Shown here: positions 1-8,040 of the stretch, in pieces
How positions within the stretch are numbered: position 1 is the first letter of the stretch
Layout: each line of letters opens with the position of its first letter
NCBI RefSeq assembly: GCF_032401055.1
Contig: NZ_CP135529.1
Span: 4,090,501 to 4,154,500, forward strand
DNA length: 64,000 nt
Direction of reading: 5' to 3'
From: Tardiphaga sp. 709
Lineage (GTDB): Bacteria > Pseudomonadota > Alphaproteobacteria > Rhizobiales > Xanthobacteraceae
Translations under genes and position numbers: made by a program
Notes under the pieces: generated by a model
The model's database searches: none
What the model was told of the DNA's origin: nothing
Seen by the model: only the letters and a program-made list of their open reading frames with translations

Positions 1-98
1 ATAGCGTATCCGATACGTACCATACTTCAGGAACGGCATTGCGCTGACCGGTTGGCGATTTGATCGCTGCGATACTCAACTCCCGAAAGTCGATTCCA

Positions 99-112
99 TT
101 GAGCTAGATCAA
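99..112 (+). promoter_or_regulatory. FNR/FixK box before the hydrolase genes
   Basis: TTGAGCTAGATCAA matches the FNR/FixK consensus TTGAN6TCAA with both half-sites complete. It lies 59 bases before the ATG at 171, compatible with a class II position if transcription starts some 40 bases downstream of its centre. It is one of seven such boxes in the first 28.3 kb. Confidence 0.75.
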
Positions 113-170
113 GCCTTTCCGGGAAGTCTCGCCGAACACTTTTACGAAACGCCATTGGGAGGATGCGGTC

Positions 171-1094
171 ATGACCGGGGCAGACGCCACGAAACGTTGT
201 GCTGTCAGTCTGATCATACTGCTCGTCGGCACAGCGATAGCGACCGCACAGCCCTTCACGCGTCGCTCGTCGCAAGTCCAGCATGATGGATTGAAGAAAT
301 ACTACGAGATATCAAACTTCCGGCTGGGCGGTAAGTATGACCTCAACGACCACGCCAAGTGGGAAGACGGCGGCGAGGGTGGAGTCACGCTGGAGTCGCT
401 CGGTGGTGGTAAGCTACGCACGGCCTATGTCGCAGTCGGAAACCCGCGCCGCAATGCCGCCGGTGAGATCACCAATGCGGTGGTCATAAATTCCTACTAT
501 TCCGGCGACTCTACCGACATGTATGAGCAATGGGTCAAGGGCGCCGCGCTATCAGGCGGCGTGCCTATCATTGGTCCCGGACGACCGATCGATACCGACC
601 GTTACTATGTCATTATGGTCGATCCGTTGGGCACTTGGGGCGCCAGCAAACCTTCGGACGGCCTTGGTATCAAATTTCCGCAGTACAGCTACTTTGACAT
701 GGTGCAGGCCAACTATCGGATGTTGCGCGATCATTTGAAGGTCGTGCGCGTGGCGCTGGTCGCCGGCGTCTCGATGGGGGGCACGCAGACTTATGTTTGG
801 GGCGTGCTGCATCCCGAATATATCGGTGCGCTGATGCCGATTGGCGGTACGACGCAGTCTGACGCCGGGGATCCAGTCGGCAACTGGACGTTCCAGCTCA
901 TGACGGCCGCTATCCAGTCCGACCCGGTCTGGCAATCGACCAAGGGCGATTACTATAAGCTACCGAAGGAGAAACACCCGCTGCCGGGCATGGCCTTCGG
1001 CTGGTCGGTTCTTGGTCTGACCGGCTATGATTTCGGCTACAGGACAAACCAGAGTTTCGCGTCGGGAAGTTTTCTACTGGGACCCGCCGAATGA
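171..1094 (+). CDS. Exported alpha/beta-hydrolase, MetX-like N-terminal part (frameshifted)
   Basis: This 307-residue frame has an N-terminal signal peptide (hydrophobic 11-26, ending near ATAQP) and a MetX/homoserine-acetyltransferase-like alpha/beta-hydrolase fold. The nucleophile elbow GVSMGG (Ser201) and the oxyanion-strand region (TNAVVINSYYSG) are present, but the frame ends before the catalytic Asp and His. Those occur at the start of the next, overlapping ORF in another frame (ITNDLW and AHYGVF). One surplus G in the GGG at 1064-1066 would explain the break, so this is probably the 5' part of a gene running to 2670. A good ribosome site (GGGAGG, 157-162) and an FNR/FixK box precede it. 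The substrate is unknown; the signal peptide argues for periplasmic action rather than methionine synthesis. Confidence 0.75.
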   Translation: MTGADATKRCAVSLIILLVGTAIATAQPFTRRSSQVQHDGLKKYYEISNFRLGGKYDLNDHAKWEDGGEGGVTLESLGGGKLRTAYVAVGNPRRNAAGEITNAVVINSYYSGDSTDMYEQWVKGAALSGGVPIIGPGRPIDTDRYYVIMVDPLGTWGASKPSDGLGIKFPQYSYFDMVQANYRMLRDHLKVVRVALVAGVSMGGTQTYVWGVLHPEYIGALMPIGGTTQSDAGDPVGNWTFQLMTAAIQSDPVWQSTKGDYYKLPKEKHPLPGMAFGWSVLGLTGYDFGYRTNQSFASGSFLLGPAE

Positions 1095-2670
1095 GAAAGC
1101 CGGTCTCAACGTGAATAACCGCTCTAAACTATATGATGCGGTGGATCTGGTCTGGCGCAACCGTATCGGCGAAACCTACAATATCAATGAGAACCTCGGG
1201 CGCATTCAGGCTCGCACGTTGGTGATGCATATCACCAACGACCTCTGGCTGAATTTCAAGCTTGCCCAGCGCGCCGTCGATCGCGTTCCGGGCGCAGACC
1301 TTATCTCCGAGGAGAGCCCGGTTGCTCACTACGGTGTGTTTCCGATCATCAACAATCGGAAGAACGATCCGAAATTCGTCGCGTTCATGGACGACGTGGC
1401 GAGCCTCGACCGGGCGCAGCAGTTCGTCGACAAGAATTATCGTATCCCTCGGGTTGCCGAAAATATCGACAAAACAAAATCGTTCTGGAAGGACTACGTG
1501 ATCTATCCCTATCCGGTCAAATATGCGACCGCGAAGGACAAGCGTGGGACGTCCTGGCAGATCGGCTACATGGACGAATATGCCGGTACGGACAGGGATC
1601 CGAAGGTCCTTGTCATCATTCACGGCAAGGGCGCTTTCGGCGGGCACTACGGCAATATCATGCAATATGCCTTGCGCAGTGGCGTGCGCGTGATCGTGCC
1701 CGATTTGCCTCATTATGGCATGTCCGGGCCCGGCAATCTCGACAAGAGCCCGGCGCGCAGCATGCAGGATATGCGCGAGGTGATCTATGATCTCGTCGTC
1801 AACCAGCTCAACGTCAAGAAGGCGCATTACCTTGGCCACTCTCTCGGCGGCCAGTTCGTGATGGGCTACGCCCTGACCTGGCCGGATGCGGTGCAAAGTC
1901 TTGCGCTCGAGGCGCCTTCCGGTCTTGAGGAATATCCGCGCGACATCACGGTCGCCAAGGACAAGAAGGCGCGTCTGTTCGACGAATCCTTCGGCCGTGA
2001 CTTCGCCAAGTGGAAGCAGGCATGGGATCAGACCGGGATCCTGGCCGCAGAGATCGCCCGGCCAGAGGAGGGCATCCGCGATTTCTTCTACTTCAAGAAG
2101 CGTGACCCGGAGACCGGGGCCGTATCAGCTGCGAAGAGCGGTTACTTCTTCAGCGACAGTGAATATGCCCGCTTGCATACCGAGCAGCGCGTCGGCTTGA
2201 CCAAGGGGAACCCGAAGGAGCTCGAACAATGGTGCAACGTCTTCATCTTCGATATCTACACGATAGGTGCGGAGCTGCAGCAGGATGACCCGAAGAACCT
2301 TTACGAACGGCTGACCGAGGTCAAGGCGCCGATCTTCCTTGCGTTCGGCGACAAGGAGCCGTTTATCCCGACACCTGCCTTTAACGGCTTGACCGACCTC
2401 GGCCGCGATGTGATCACGCCGTTCATGTCGCGGATGACGAACGCCGGCAACCGGCCGATGCTCAAGATCTATCCGGAGACCGGACATTTCATTCACACGG
2501 ACAATCCGGTTGAATATTCCGCCGACGTGGTGGACTTCGTGACGAAGGGAAAGGTCGATACCAGTTCGCCGCTCGGGACCGATCGCATGATCAGGGGCGC
2601 CGTTGCGTCGGTGCTCCCGGTGGCGCCGACACCGCCCGGTGCAGCCCCGACCGCTGGTCTGAACAAATAG
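1027..2670 (+). CDS. Alpha/beta-hydrolase: end of first domain plus complete second domain
   Basis: The 547-residue frame opens without a convincing ribosome site or signal peptide. Residues 20-125 resemble the C-terminal part of a MetX-like hydrolase, supplying the Asp (TNDLW, about 72) and His (AHYGVF, about 101) that the upstream ORF lacks. From about residue 160 a second full alpha/beta-hydrolase follows: HGKGAFGG oxyanion region, GHSLGG nucleophile (Ser272), FGDKEPF acid region and ETGHFIH histidine. The simplest reading is one exported protein of roughly 830 residues with two hydrolase domains, broken by a one-base shift near 1065. Alternatively the second half is translated alone from an internal start and only its second domain is active. 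Substrate not recognisable. Confidence 0.7.
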   Translation: MISATGQTRVSRREVFYWDPPNEKAGLNVNNRSKLYDAVDLVWRNRIGETYNINENLGRIQARTLVMHITNDLWLNFKLAQRAVDRVPGADLISEESPVAHYGVFPIINNRKNDPKFVAFMDDVASLDRAQQFVDKNYRIPRVAENIDKTKSFWKDYVIYPYPVKYATAKDKRGTSWQIGYMDEYAGTDRDPKVLVIIHGKGAFGGHYGNIMQYALRSGVRVIVPDLPHYGMSGPGNLDKSPARSMQDMREVIYDLVVNQLNVKKAHYLGHSLGGQFVMGYALTWPDAVQSLALEAPSGLEEYPRDITVAKDKKARLFDESFGRDFAKWKQAWDQTGILAAEIARPEEGIRDFFYFKKRDPETGAVSAAKSGYFFSDSEYARLHTEQRVGLTKGNPKELEQWCNVFIFDIYTIGAELQQDDPKNLYERLTEVKAPIFLAFGDKEPFIPTPAFNGLTDLGRDVITPFMSRMTNAGNRPMLKIYPETGHFIHTDNPVEYSADVVDFVTKGKVDTSSPLGTDRMIRGAVASVLPVAPTPPGAAPTAGLNK

Positions 2671-2679
2671 GTCCGCCCT

Positions 2680-3540
2680 ATGCCAAGGGTGCAGGCGGGC
2701 GAGGTTTCACTGGGCTGGCGCGAATGGGGAGCAGGCGACGTAACCGTGGTCTTTATCCACGGCAATCTCGCCAGCAAGGACTGGATTGAGCTCGCCGCGC
2801 CTTTGTTTCCGTGCGGACTGCGCGTGATTGGAATCGATTGGCGCGGTTGCGGCGACAGCGACCGGCCGGAGCCTGCGAGCGATTACAGGAACTACTCCAT
2901 GCAGCAGCACGCCGAGGATATGCTCGCCGCGCTCGATACGCTGCGCATCAAGTTCTGCCATCTTGCAACCCATTCGACTGGTGGCATCATTGCCGCGCGG
3001 ATGTTGTTGATGCAGCCGGAGCGCTTCGGGCGGATATTTGCTCTCGATCCGGTGACACCGATCGGCATGGCCTTCAACAGTGATCAGCTCAGCCTTTTCC
3101 GGGCAATGATGGCGAGCAAGCAACTCACACGCACGGTGATGGCCACCGCAGCGTCCTCGCTATTCCTGCCGGAGAGCATGGCACCCAACGCGATCCCACG
3201 GTTCCGCGAGGGGACCGGTGAAATCCAGGCGCTGTTCGACCGGATCGTCGAGCAGACATTTGGTGTGTCTGAAGGCATCTGGATCGGGACGCCTGTCAAT
3301 CTCAACCGGGAGAAGGAAAGCGGAGAGCTGGAGCGCCGGATGCCCGAAATCCGGCACGCGCATCTGGTGCTCTGGGGCGAACGCGACGGGTGGATTCCAT
3401 TGCCCGATCTACGGACCATGGCAGCGACAATGCCGGATTGCCGGCTCGTCGTCGTGCCAGGGATCGGACATTCGATGAATCTGGAGGTGCCGGCGCTATA
3501 TGCCGGTTACTTCGGCGCCTGGTTCGGTGCTCTCCAATAG
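2680..3540 (+). CDS. Alpha/beta-hydrolase
   Basis: A 286-residue single-domain alpha/beta-hydrolase with no signal peptide, so probably cytoplasmic. It shows the oxyanion motif HGNLAS (27-32), DWRGCGDSDRP after strand 4, the nucleophile elbow THSTGG (Ser99), the acid in WGERDGW and the histidine in GIGHSMN. The Thr after the nucleophile replaces the commoner Met, Leu or Gln. It starts nine bases after the preceding hydrolase ends and is followed by a channel gene in the same direction, so the three are probably cotranscribed from the box at 99. The family covers esterases, haloperoxidases and C-C hydrolases; the sequence does not decide which. Confidence 0.8.
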   Translation: MPRVQAGEVSLGWREWGAGDVTVVFIHGNLASKDWIELAAPLFPCGLRVIGIDWRGCGDSDRPEPASDYRNYSMQQHAEDMLAALDTLRIKFCHLATHSTGGIIAARMLLMQPERFGRIFALDPVTPIGMAFNSDQLSLFRAMMASKQLTRTVMATAASSLFLPESMAPNAIPRFREGTGEIQALFDRIVEQTFGVSEGIWIGTPVNLNREKESGELERRMPEIRHAHLVLWGERDGWIPLPDLRTMAATMPDCRLVVVPGIGHSMNLEVPALYAGYFGAWFGALQ

Positions 3541-3569
3541 CGGCGGGCTTATCGTAGATTGGTAGAGTT

Positions 3570-4028
3570 ATGGCGATTCAGTTTTTTGTCGGCTCGATCG
3601 TAACCGTGATCACGATCATGATCCACGCGCTGGTGACTGTTGGCGCCGTGGGCATCGCGCGCAAAGCCGGGTTGCGGCACACCGTGCGACCGAAATTTCA
3701 CCTGATGGCCGTGATGGTCGAGGTAGCAGCTGTGCTAATGATTGCGCACACGCTGGAAATGCTTGCCTGGGCGTTGGCCTACGCAATAGTGGGGGCAACC
3801 CCGGAAGGGAGCGATCTACTTTATTTCGCTTTTGTGAATTACACGACTCTTGGCTACGGCGACATTACACCGGTGCAGGCCTGGCGGCTGATCGGGCCGA
3901 TGACCGCCATGAACGGCATACTGATGTTTGGCTGGTCAGCGGCAGTCCTGTTCGAAGTGCTGCAAAAGACACTGGATCATCTCGCCAAAATCGGTGCCCG
4001 CGGTTTCAGTTTTGAAGATCGAGGCTAG
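3570..4028 (+). CDS. Small two-pore-type potassium channel
   Basis: The 152-residue membrane protein has hydrophobic segments at about 5-30, 45-75 and 105-130. Between the last two lies a pore loop with the selectivity filter YTTLGYGDI (91-99), the hallmark of K+-selective channels (Ion_trans_2 family); Leu replaces the usual Val in TVGYGD. No cytoplasmic RCK/TrkA_N or cyclic-nucleotide domain follows, so gating is unclear. It likely sets membrane potential or K+ efflux in the inner membrane. It is the last gene of the rightward hydrolase cluster, and its 3' end overlaps the convergent regulator gene by 23 bases. Confidence 0.8.
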   Translation: MAIQFFVGSIVTVITIMIHALVTVGAVGIARKAGLRHTVRPKFHLMAVMVEVAAVLMIAHTLEMLAWALAYAIVGATPEGSDLLYFAFVNYTTLGYGDITPVQAWRLIGPMTAMNGILMFGWSAAVLFEVLQKTLDHLAKIGARGFSFEDRG

Positions 4029-4689
4029 CGAGCCGACTTCGGTCCATGAGCACGATCTGCCGTTGGGTGTTGCCGACAAAGCCAAGGGTGCCGAGTTCAT
4101 GCAGCCGAGACAATACGCGTGAAACAGTTTCCAGCGTCAGGCCGAGATAATCGGCGATGTCGCGGCGCGACATCGGCAGTGCCATAATGCCAGCGGCCGT
4201 CAACCGCTTGTCCATTTCAAGCAGAAACGCGGCGACCCGTTCCAGCGAAGTCTTGCGGCCGAGCAGAAGCATGTGGTCTTCCGCATGTTGCAGGTTACTT
4301 GTGGTCATGTTGAGCAGATTGCGGGCGACCATGGTGTCGCTCTCGGCGACAATCTCCAAACTTTGTCGCTTGATGAGGCGAACGGTGGTGTCGACAATCG
4401 CTTCCGCTGTGAACCGGTGCTCACCACCGTTTTCCAACCCGAAAATATCGCCGGCGAGGTGAAATGCGCCGATCTGCCGACGCCCATCGGACAGAAGCTT
4501 GTAGCTTCGCACCGCGCCAGATTTTACTTGGTAGACGTATTCTGCAGGCTCCTTCTCGCCGTAGATTTCAGAGCGCTTCTTATACGTGAATTCGTTCAGA
4601 CTGACGATGGGATTAGATTCGCTATCCATGCCGAGTTCACGGAGAGAGTTTGGGCGAGGTGTTGAGCTCATTGTCGTGCGAGCAAACAT
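4006..4689 (-). CDS. Crp/Fnr-family regulator, FixK-like, without cysteines
   Basis: The protein has an N-terminal cyclic-nucleotide-binding-like beta-roll (about 30-120), a long dimer helix (TSNLQHAEDHMLLLGRK) and a C-terminal winged helix whose recognition helix contains ETVSRVLSRL, the E-SR signature of FNR/FixK proteins that read TTGAN6TCAA. I start it at 4689, where GGGGAG precedes the ATG; a longer frame reaches 4749. From this start it has no cysteine, so it cannot hold an FNR-type iron-sulfur cluster and also lacks the redox-sensitive Cys known in Bradyrhizobium FixK2. Its activity is therefore probably set by its synthesis (a FixLJ-like cascade). It is the best local candidate for the activator of the boxes in this island. 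Confidence 0.88.
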   Translation of the reverse strand: MFARTTMSSTPRPNSLRELGMDSESNPIVSLNEFTYKKRSEIYGEKEPAEYVYQVKSGAVRSYKLLSDGRRQIGAFHLAGDIFGLENGGEHRFTAEAIVDTTVRLIKRQSLEIVAESDTMVARNLLNMTTSNLQHAEDHMLLLGRKTSLERVAAFLLEMDKRLTAAGIMALPMSRRDIADYLGLTLETVSRVLSRLHELGTLGFVGNTQRQIVLMDRSRLASLDLQN

Positions 4690-5045
4690 GGTCCACTCCC
4701 CACTTTTACTAAATGACTTTCCCTCAATTCTGCACTGCGACAAAAGCACCCTGCTTTTGCCGCTCGCGCTGAAGTAGATTTAAGAATAAGCTGGAACCTG
4801 CGACCATTGTCTCAAGGTTCATTGCACCAAAGAGCAACATAACGGTGCGTAATATAGTGCCGAGGATGGAAGATGGCGCCTCATCACGACTGCATATTTC
4901 GATCTCGGAATGCGTTCGGTCCATCTTCGATATCGTATGAACAGTGACGCATCGATGAGAAGGTCTGGCGCGCTGCGTAAGACGTTCGGCCGGAACCAAT
5001 GCCTTAGCAGCGCTTTTCCGCCATATTGATCGGAGTTCGAGTAAA

Positions 5046-5657
5046 ATGCCGGGCCTCGTTCACGTCGTAGACGACGATGTTTCATATCGAACCGCGATCG
5101 AGCGGCGGCTGAAAGTAGCCGGGTATGAAGTAGCCACATACGCATCAGCGACAGAGTTGCTGGATCAATTGCCGTTCACCGTGAGGCCAGGGTGCATTCT
5201 GCTCGATATACAGATGCCCGGGTTGAGCGGTCCGGAGTTACAAAGCCAATTGATTGAGCGGGGGTTCAGCATGCCGATCGTGTTCGTCACCGCGCACGTC
5301 GATGCGGCAACGATTGTGCAGGCTATCAAGGCTGGTGCGGAAGATTTTTTGACGAAGCCAGTGACGTCGCAGCAGTTGATCGATGCGATCGAGCGGGCAC
5401 TGCAGCGTTTGGAGGTGGAAAGCGGGCAACGTAGTGAGCTCGCGTCATTTCGCAGCCTCTTGTTATCCCTCACGCCGCGGGAATGGCAGGTGTTCGACTT
5501 GATGGTACGGGGTAAAATCAACAAGCAGATCGCCTATGAGCTAGGAACAACCGAGCGCACGATAAAGGCGCACCGCCATCAGGTCATGGAGAAGATGCAA
5601 GTCGTTTCGTTTGCTGAGCTTGTTTCCGTCGCCGAAAGACTTGGTATGCGGGGATGA
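5046..5657 (+). CDS. FixJ/NarL-type response regulator
   Basis: The 203-residue protein has a receiver domain (1-120) with acidic pocket DDD (9-11), phosphoacceptor Asp54 in LLDIQMPG, Thr82 and Lys104 (TKP). A LuxR-type helix-turn-helix follows (about 138-200: LTPREWQVFDLMVRGKINKQIA...TERTIKAHR). This is the FixJ arrangement, and FixJ proteins classically activate fixK genes. It sits 356 bases from the divergent FixK-like gene, so it may control it. No kinase is adjacent; the nearest candidate is the FixL-like transmitter at 15,247, about 10 kb away, and the pairing is inference only. Confidence 0.88.
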   Translation: MPGLVHVVDDDVSYRTAIERRLKVAGYEVATYASATELLDQLPFTVRPGCILLDIQMPGLSGPELQSQLIERGFSMPIVFVTAHVDAATIVQAIKAGAEDFLTKPVTSQQLIDAIERALQRLEVESGQRSELASFRSLLLSLTPREWQVFDLMVRGKINKQIAYELGTTERTIKAHRHQVMEKMQVVSFAELVSVAERLGMRG

Positions 5658-5698
5658 AAGAAGTGCCGATCTCTGTCTAATTGCGGATTCCAGTGTGT

Positions 5699-6265
5699 TC
5701 ATTCGTCGATATCTTGTTCAAACGTTTGGGCCGGAGCGCCCTTGTAAACGGCAGAAAACGGGCTGAGCGGTACTGACGTGGTGAGTAGCAGGAGGCTCGA
5801 ATCCACGAATTGCAGCCGCAGGATCCGCCCCTGCTTCATCTCTTTGATCAGTGGGGAAGGGGCCTTGGCGCCAGCGATACAGGCGTTTGTCAGGCACCAG
5901 GTGTAGGGAAAACGGTAAGGCTTGCCTTGGTCGATTACGAGTTCGACCGGATTCGGCAGGTACATTCCGACTGGAGAGAATATCTGTATCCGCCTGGCGG
6001 TATCGCCTTCGCGCTCGGTGATGTCGAGCCGGACAGCCATTTGACCGGTAGAAAAGATTCCAGTGATCGATGTGCGGCAAAGCACCTTTGCCCCGCCTGG
6101 CTTGAAGCAGACTTTTTTCCAATCCCCAAAAGTAACGTCCTTCACGTCGCGCCGACCGCGGGGGCTTATTTCTGTCCCTGTAAGGGCGGGCAGCGGGCCC
6201 GGTTGAGACGCTACGGATTGACTGAATACAATGTTCGTCGATGCGGCAAGAAGCAGTGCTGCCAT
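5699..6265 (-). CDS. IalB-family (invasion-associated locus B) secreted protein
   Basis: About 188 residues, beginning with a signal peptide (MAALLLAASTNIVFSQ). I chose the start at 6265 because AAGGG precedes it; the frame extends to 6316. The body carries the IalB pattern: FGDWKKVCF, a cysteine a few residues on (KVLCRTS), and a second pair in TWCLTNACIAG, probably forming disulfides in the periplasm, ending in strands around LRLQFVDSS and PLSPFSAVY. IalB proteins are common envelope proteins in Rhizobiales and their biochemistry is poorly defined. The gene follows the leftward hydrolase gene at 6341 by 75 bases, so both probably use the FNR/FixK-box promoter near 7290. Confidence 0.8.
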   Translation of the reverse strand: MAALLLAASTNIVFSQSVASQPGPLPALTGTEISPRGRRDVKDVTFGDWKKVCFKPGGAKVLCRTSITGIFSTGQMAVRLDITEREGDTARRIQIFSPVGMYLPNPVELVIDQGKPYRFPYTWCLTNACIAGAKAPSPLIKEMKQGRILRLQFVDSSLLLLTTSVPLSPFSAVYKGAPAQTFEQDIDE

Positions 6266-6340
6266 TAGATACCCTTCATGGCTGCGGTGCCGCTCGTTGC
6301 GGTGCGATCCTGTCACATCTGTTCTCCGGCGTCGGCCGTC

Positions 6341-7225
6341 TTATTTCCGGCTATCCAAAAACGTCGCCACCAGCGGCGACCAGATCGGAATAGCTTCCGG
6401 TGAGCCTATGAAGAAATGTCCCTCGTTTCCGAACGGTGGCATCAGATGATATTCGGCTTGACCACCAGCTGCGGTGAAGGCCGCATGCATGCGCTTTGAT
6501 AGCGCAGGGCCGAAGAACGTATCGTTCTCGATATAGATCCACAGCATCGGGATCCGTGACGTGCGACCGAAATTTGCCGTAGCCTCGACGAGCCTGTCCG
6601 GTGCGCAGTTGTTGTTTGGCTTGCCGTCAACACGGCCACCGCGGCCGGCTGCAAAGGTGATAATCGCTTTGACTTGCGATGGATTGACACTCGATAGAGC
6701 GATAGAGGCCCAGCCGCCGGCGGATTGCCCAACGACGATGACATCATTCGGCACGATCTGTTTTTCGGTGGTCAGATAATCGATAATCCAGAGATCTACT
6801 TTGGCGACCGCAAGGCCGGCATCGCGGAAATTGGGATTCGTACATTTGCCGACCTTGGAGAAGAATGGACCGAAGATCCCATGCTCGGGAATATCGATGG
6901 CCGACGCGCCATATCCGCTTCCGACTGGTGCCACCACAAGGTAACCTCGCCTTGCAAACCATTTGGCCGCATCGCGAAATTCGACGAGTGGAAAAAAGCT
7001 GCGGTCAGTTGGGTTGAGAGCGACGCCGTGGTTCATGATCACGAGTGGAAACGGGCCGGTGCCTGCCGGGCGGACCAGGTAAGAAAACATCGGCATCGGC
7101 AGCGGCAGAACCCAGAGTTCCTCCTGAATGCGCGCAGCATCAGGTGTTTCCGCGGCTTGCGTCGACTCCGCGGAGGCGACGAACACAAGAACCGCCATCA
7201 CGATGATCCGGTGGATGATATGCAT
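6341..7225 (-). CDS. Exported dienelactone-hydrolase/chlorophyllase-like esterase
   Basis: The 294-residue precursor starts with a signal peptide (hydrophobic 6-20, cleavage near STQAAE). It has an alpha/beta-hydrolase core: VIMNHGVAL as oxyanion strand, the nucleophile elbow VVGQSAGGWA, IYIENDTFF as the acid region, and a late histidine in GNEGHFFIG. This order fits dienelactone-hydrolase/chlorophyllase-like esterases, the group that also contains polyester hydrolases. The natural substrate cannot be read from the sequence. Start at 7225 is the first Met before the signal peptide. It is divergent from the DUF1275 gene, with a palindromic FNR/FixK box in the 123-base gap. Confidence 0.78.
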   Translation of the reverse strand: MHIIHRIIVMAVLVFVASAESTQAAETPDAARIQEELWVLPLPMPMFSYLVRPAGTGPFPLVIMNHGVALNPTDRSFFPLVEFRDAAKWFARRGYLVVAPVGSGYGASAIDIPEHGIFGPFFSKVGKCTNPNFRDAGLAVAKVDLWIIDYLTTEKQIVPNDVIVVGQSAGGWASIALSSVNPSQVKAIITFAAGRGGRVDGKPNNNCAPDRLVEATANFGRTSRIPMLWIYIENDTFFGPALSKRMHAAFTAAGGQAEYHLMPPFGNEGHFFIGSPEAIPIWSPLVATFLDSRK

Positions 7226-7283
7226 GCGCGCCTTAGCCCTGCATTTTCGTGTTGCGAGCTGACCGCAGAAAATTCGAAAATAG

Positions 7284-7297
7284 TTGATTCAGATCAA
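7284..7297. promoter_or_regulatory. Shared FNR/FixK box between divergent operons
   Basis: TTGATTCAGATCAA, a full match to the FNR/FixK consensus. It lies 58 bases upstream of the leftward esterase start at 7225 and about 51-60 bases upstream of the rightward DUF1275 starts at 7349 or 7358. One site could therefore drive both directions. Confidence 0.8.
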
Positions 7298-7348
7298 CCT
7301 AAACCGGCGGGAAGCCGGCGTTTGTTGGCTCGATGTGGTTCAGTATGT

Positions 7349-8017
7349 ATGTGGCGCATGTCGGTGATCCGCCGCGAAGAGAGCCTGCTGGTCGCGCTGC
7401 TGCTGGGCTTCGCCGGTGGTTATCTCGATGCCTATACCTGGATCACCCACGGCGTTCTGGCGAATGCGCAAACCGCCAATCTGGTGTTCTTGTGGGTGAA
7501 CGCGATGGTCGGGAAGTGGAAGGAGGCGTTCCACTTCGTACCATCGCTTTTTGCATTCATGGTCGGTGTTGTGCTCGCCGCGTGGCTGCGCCGTGTTGCC
7601 GGTAATCGAGCTGGACCAATCAGCATCCTCGTCGAGATCGCAGTTCTTGTCCTTGTCGGTGTGCTGCACAATCGAGTGCCGGACGTTGCCGGCACGCTGG
7701 GCGTCTCTATGGTGGCCGCAATGCAGACGTCGGTTTTCACCAAGGTCGAAGGTGCAAACTACAGTTCGGTGATGATAACGGGAAATCTTCGCCAGGCGAT
7801 TGACGGCGCATTTACCTTGATGGCCGGGGATTCGCAGGTCGGTCTGTTACGGAAGTCCTGCATCTTCATCGCGGTTTGCGCCACATTCGGTACGGGTGCG
7901 GCTGTGGGTGCCTTCCTTACAGAGAGGACGCCAGCGCTCACATTGACCGTTCCTGTCGCCGCGTTGTTGCTTGTTCTTTTGCGTTGCGGCCGAATCCGCA
8001 CGGCTGAAGCAGGATAG
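7349..8017 (+). CDS. DUF1275 (YoaK-type) membrane protein
   Basis: About 222 residues with six hydrophobic segments. The first, LLLGFAGGYLDAYTWITHGVLANAQTAN, carries the GxxDA...G..N pattern typical of DUF1275, and MQTSVF...TGNLRQ in the middle is the second family signature. Function in the family is unknown; an inner-membrane transport role is usually assumed. The frame is open far upstream, but the esterase gene occupies that stretch on the other strand, so I start at the ATG at 7349 (or 7358). The SulP gene follows 23 bases later, and both are likely driven by the box at 7284. Confidence 0.8.
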   Translation: MWRMSVIRREESLLVALLLGFAGGYLDAYTWITHGVLANAQTANLVFLWVNAMVGKWKEAFHFVPSLFAFMVGVVLAAWLRRVAGNRAGPISILVEIAVLVLVGVLHNRVPDVAGTLGVSMVAAMQTSVFTKVEGANYSSVMITGNLRQAIDGAFTLMAGDSQVGLLRKSCIFIAVCATFGTGAAVGAFLTERTPALTLTVPVAALLLVLLRCGRIRTAEAG

Positions 8018-8040
8018 AGAGTTGACCGAGGGAGGCGGGC

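Noticed and set aside
4724-4999. 91-codon leftward frame upstream of the FixK gene
   Set aside because: It overlaps the longer start region of the FixK frame and has no ribosome site or family match; the gap is more likely regulatory DNA.
6725-7348. Long rightward open frame running into the DUF1275 gene
   Set aside because: It lies opposite the esterase gene, lacks a ribosome site at 6725, and its product has no membrane or family signal until residue 210, where the real protein starts.
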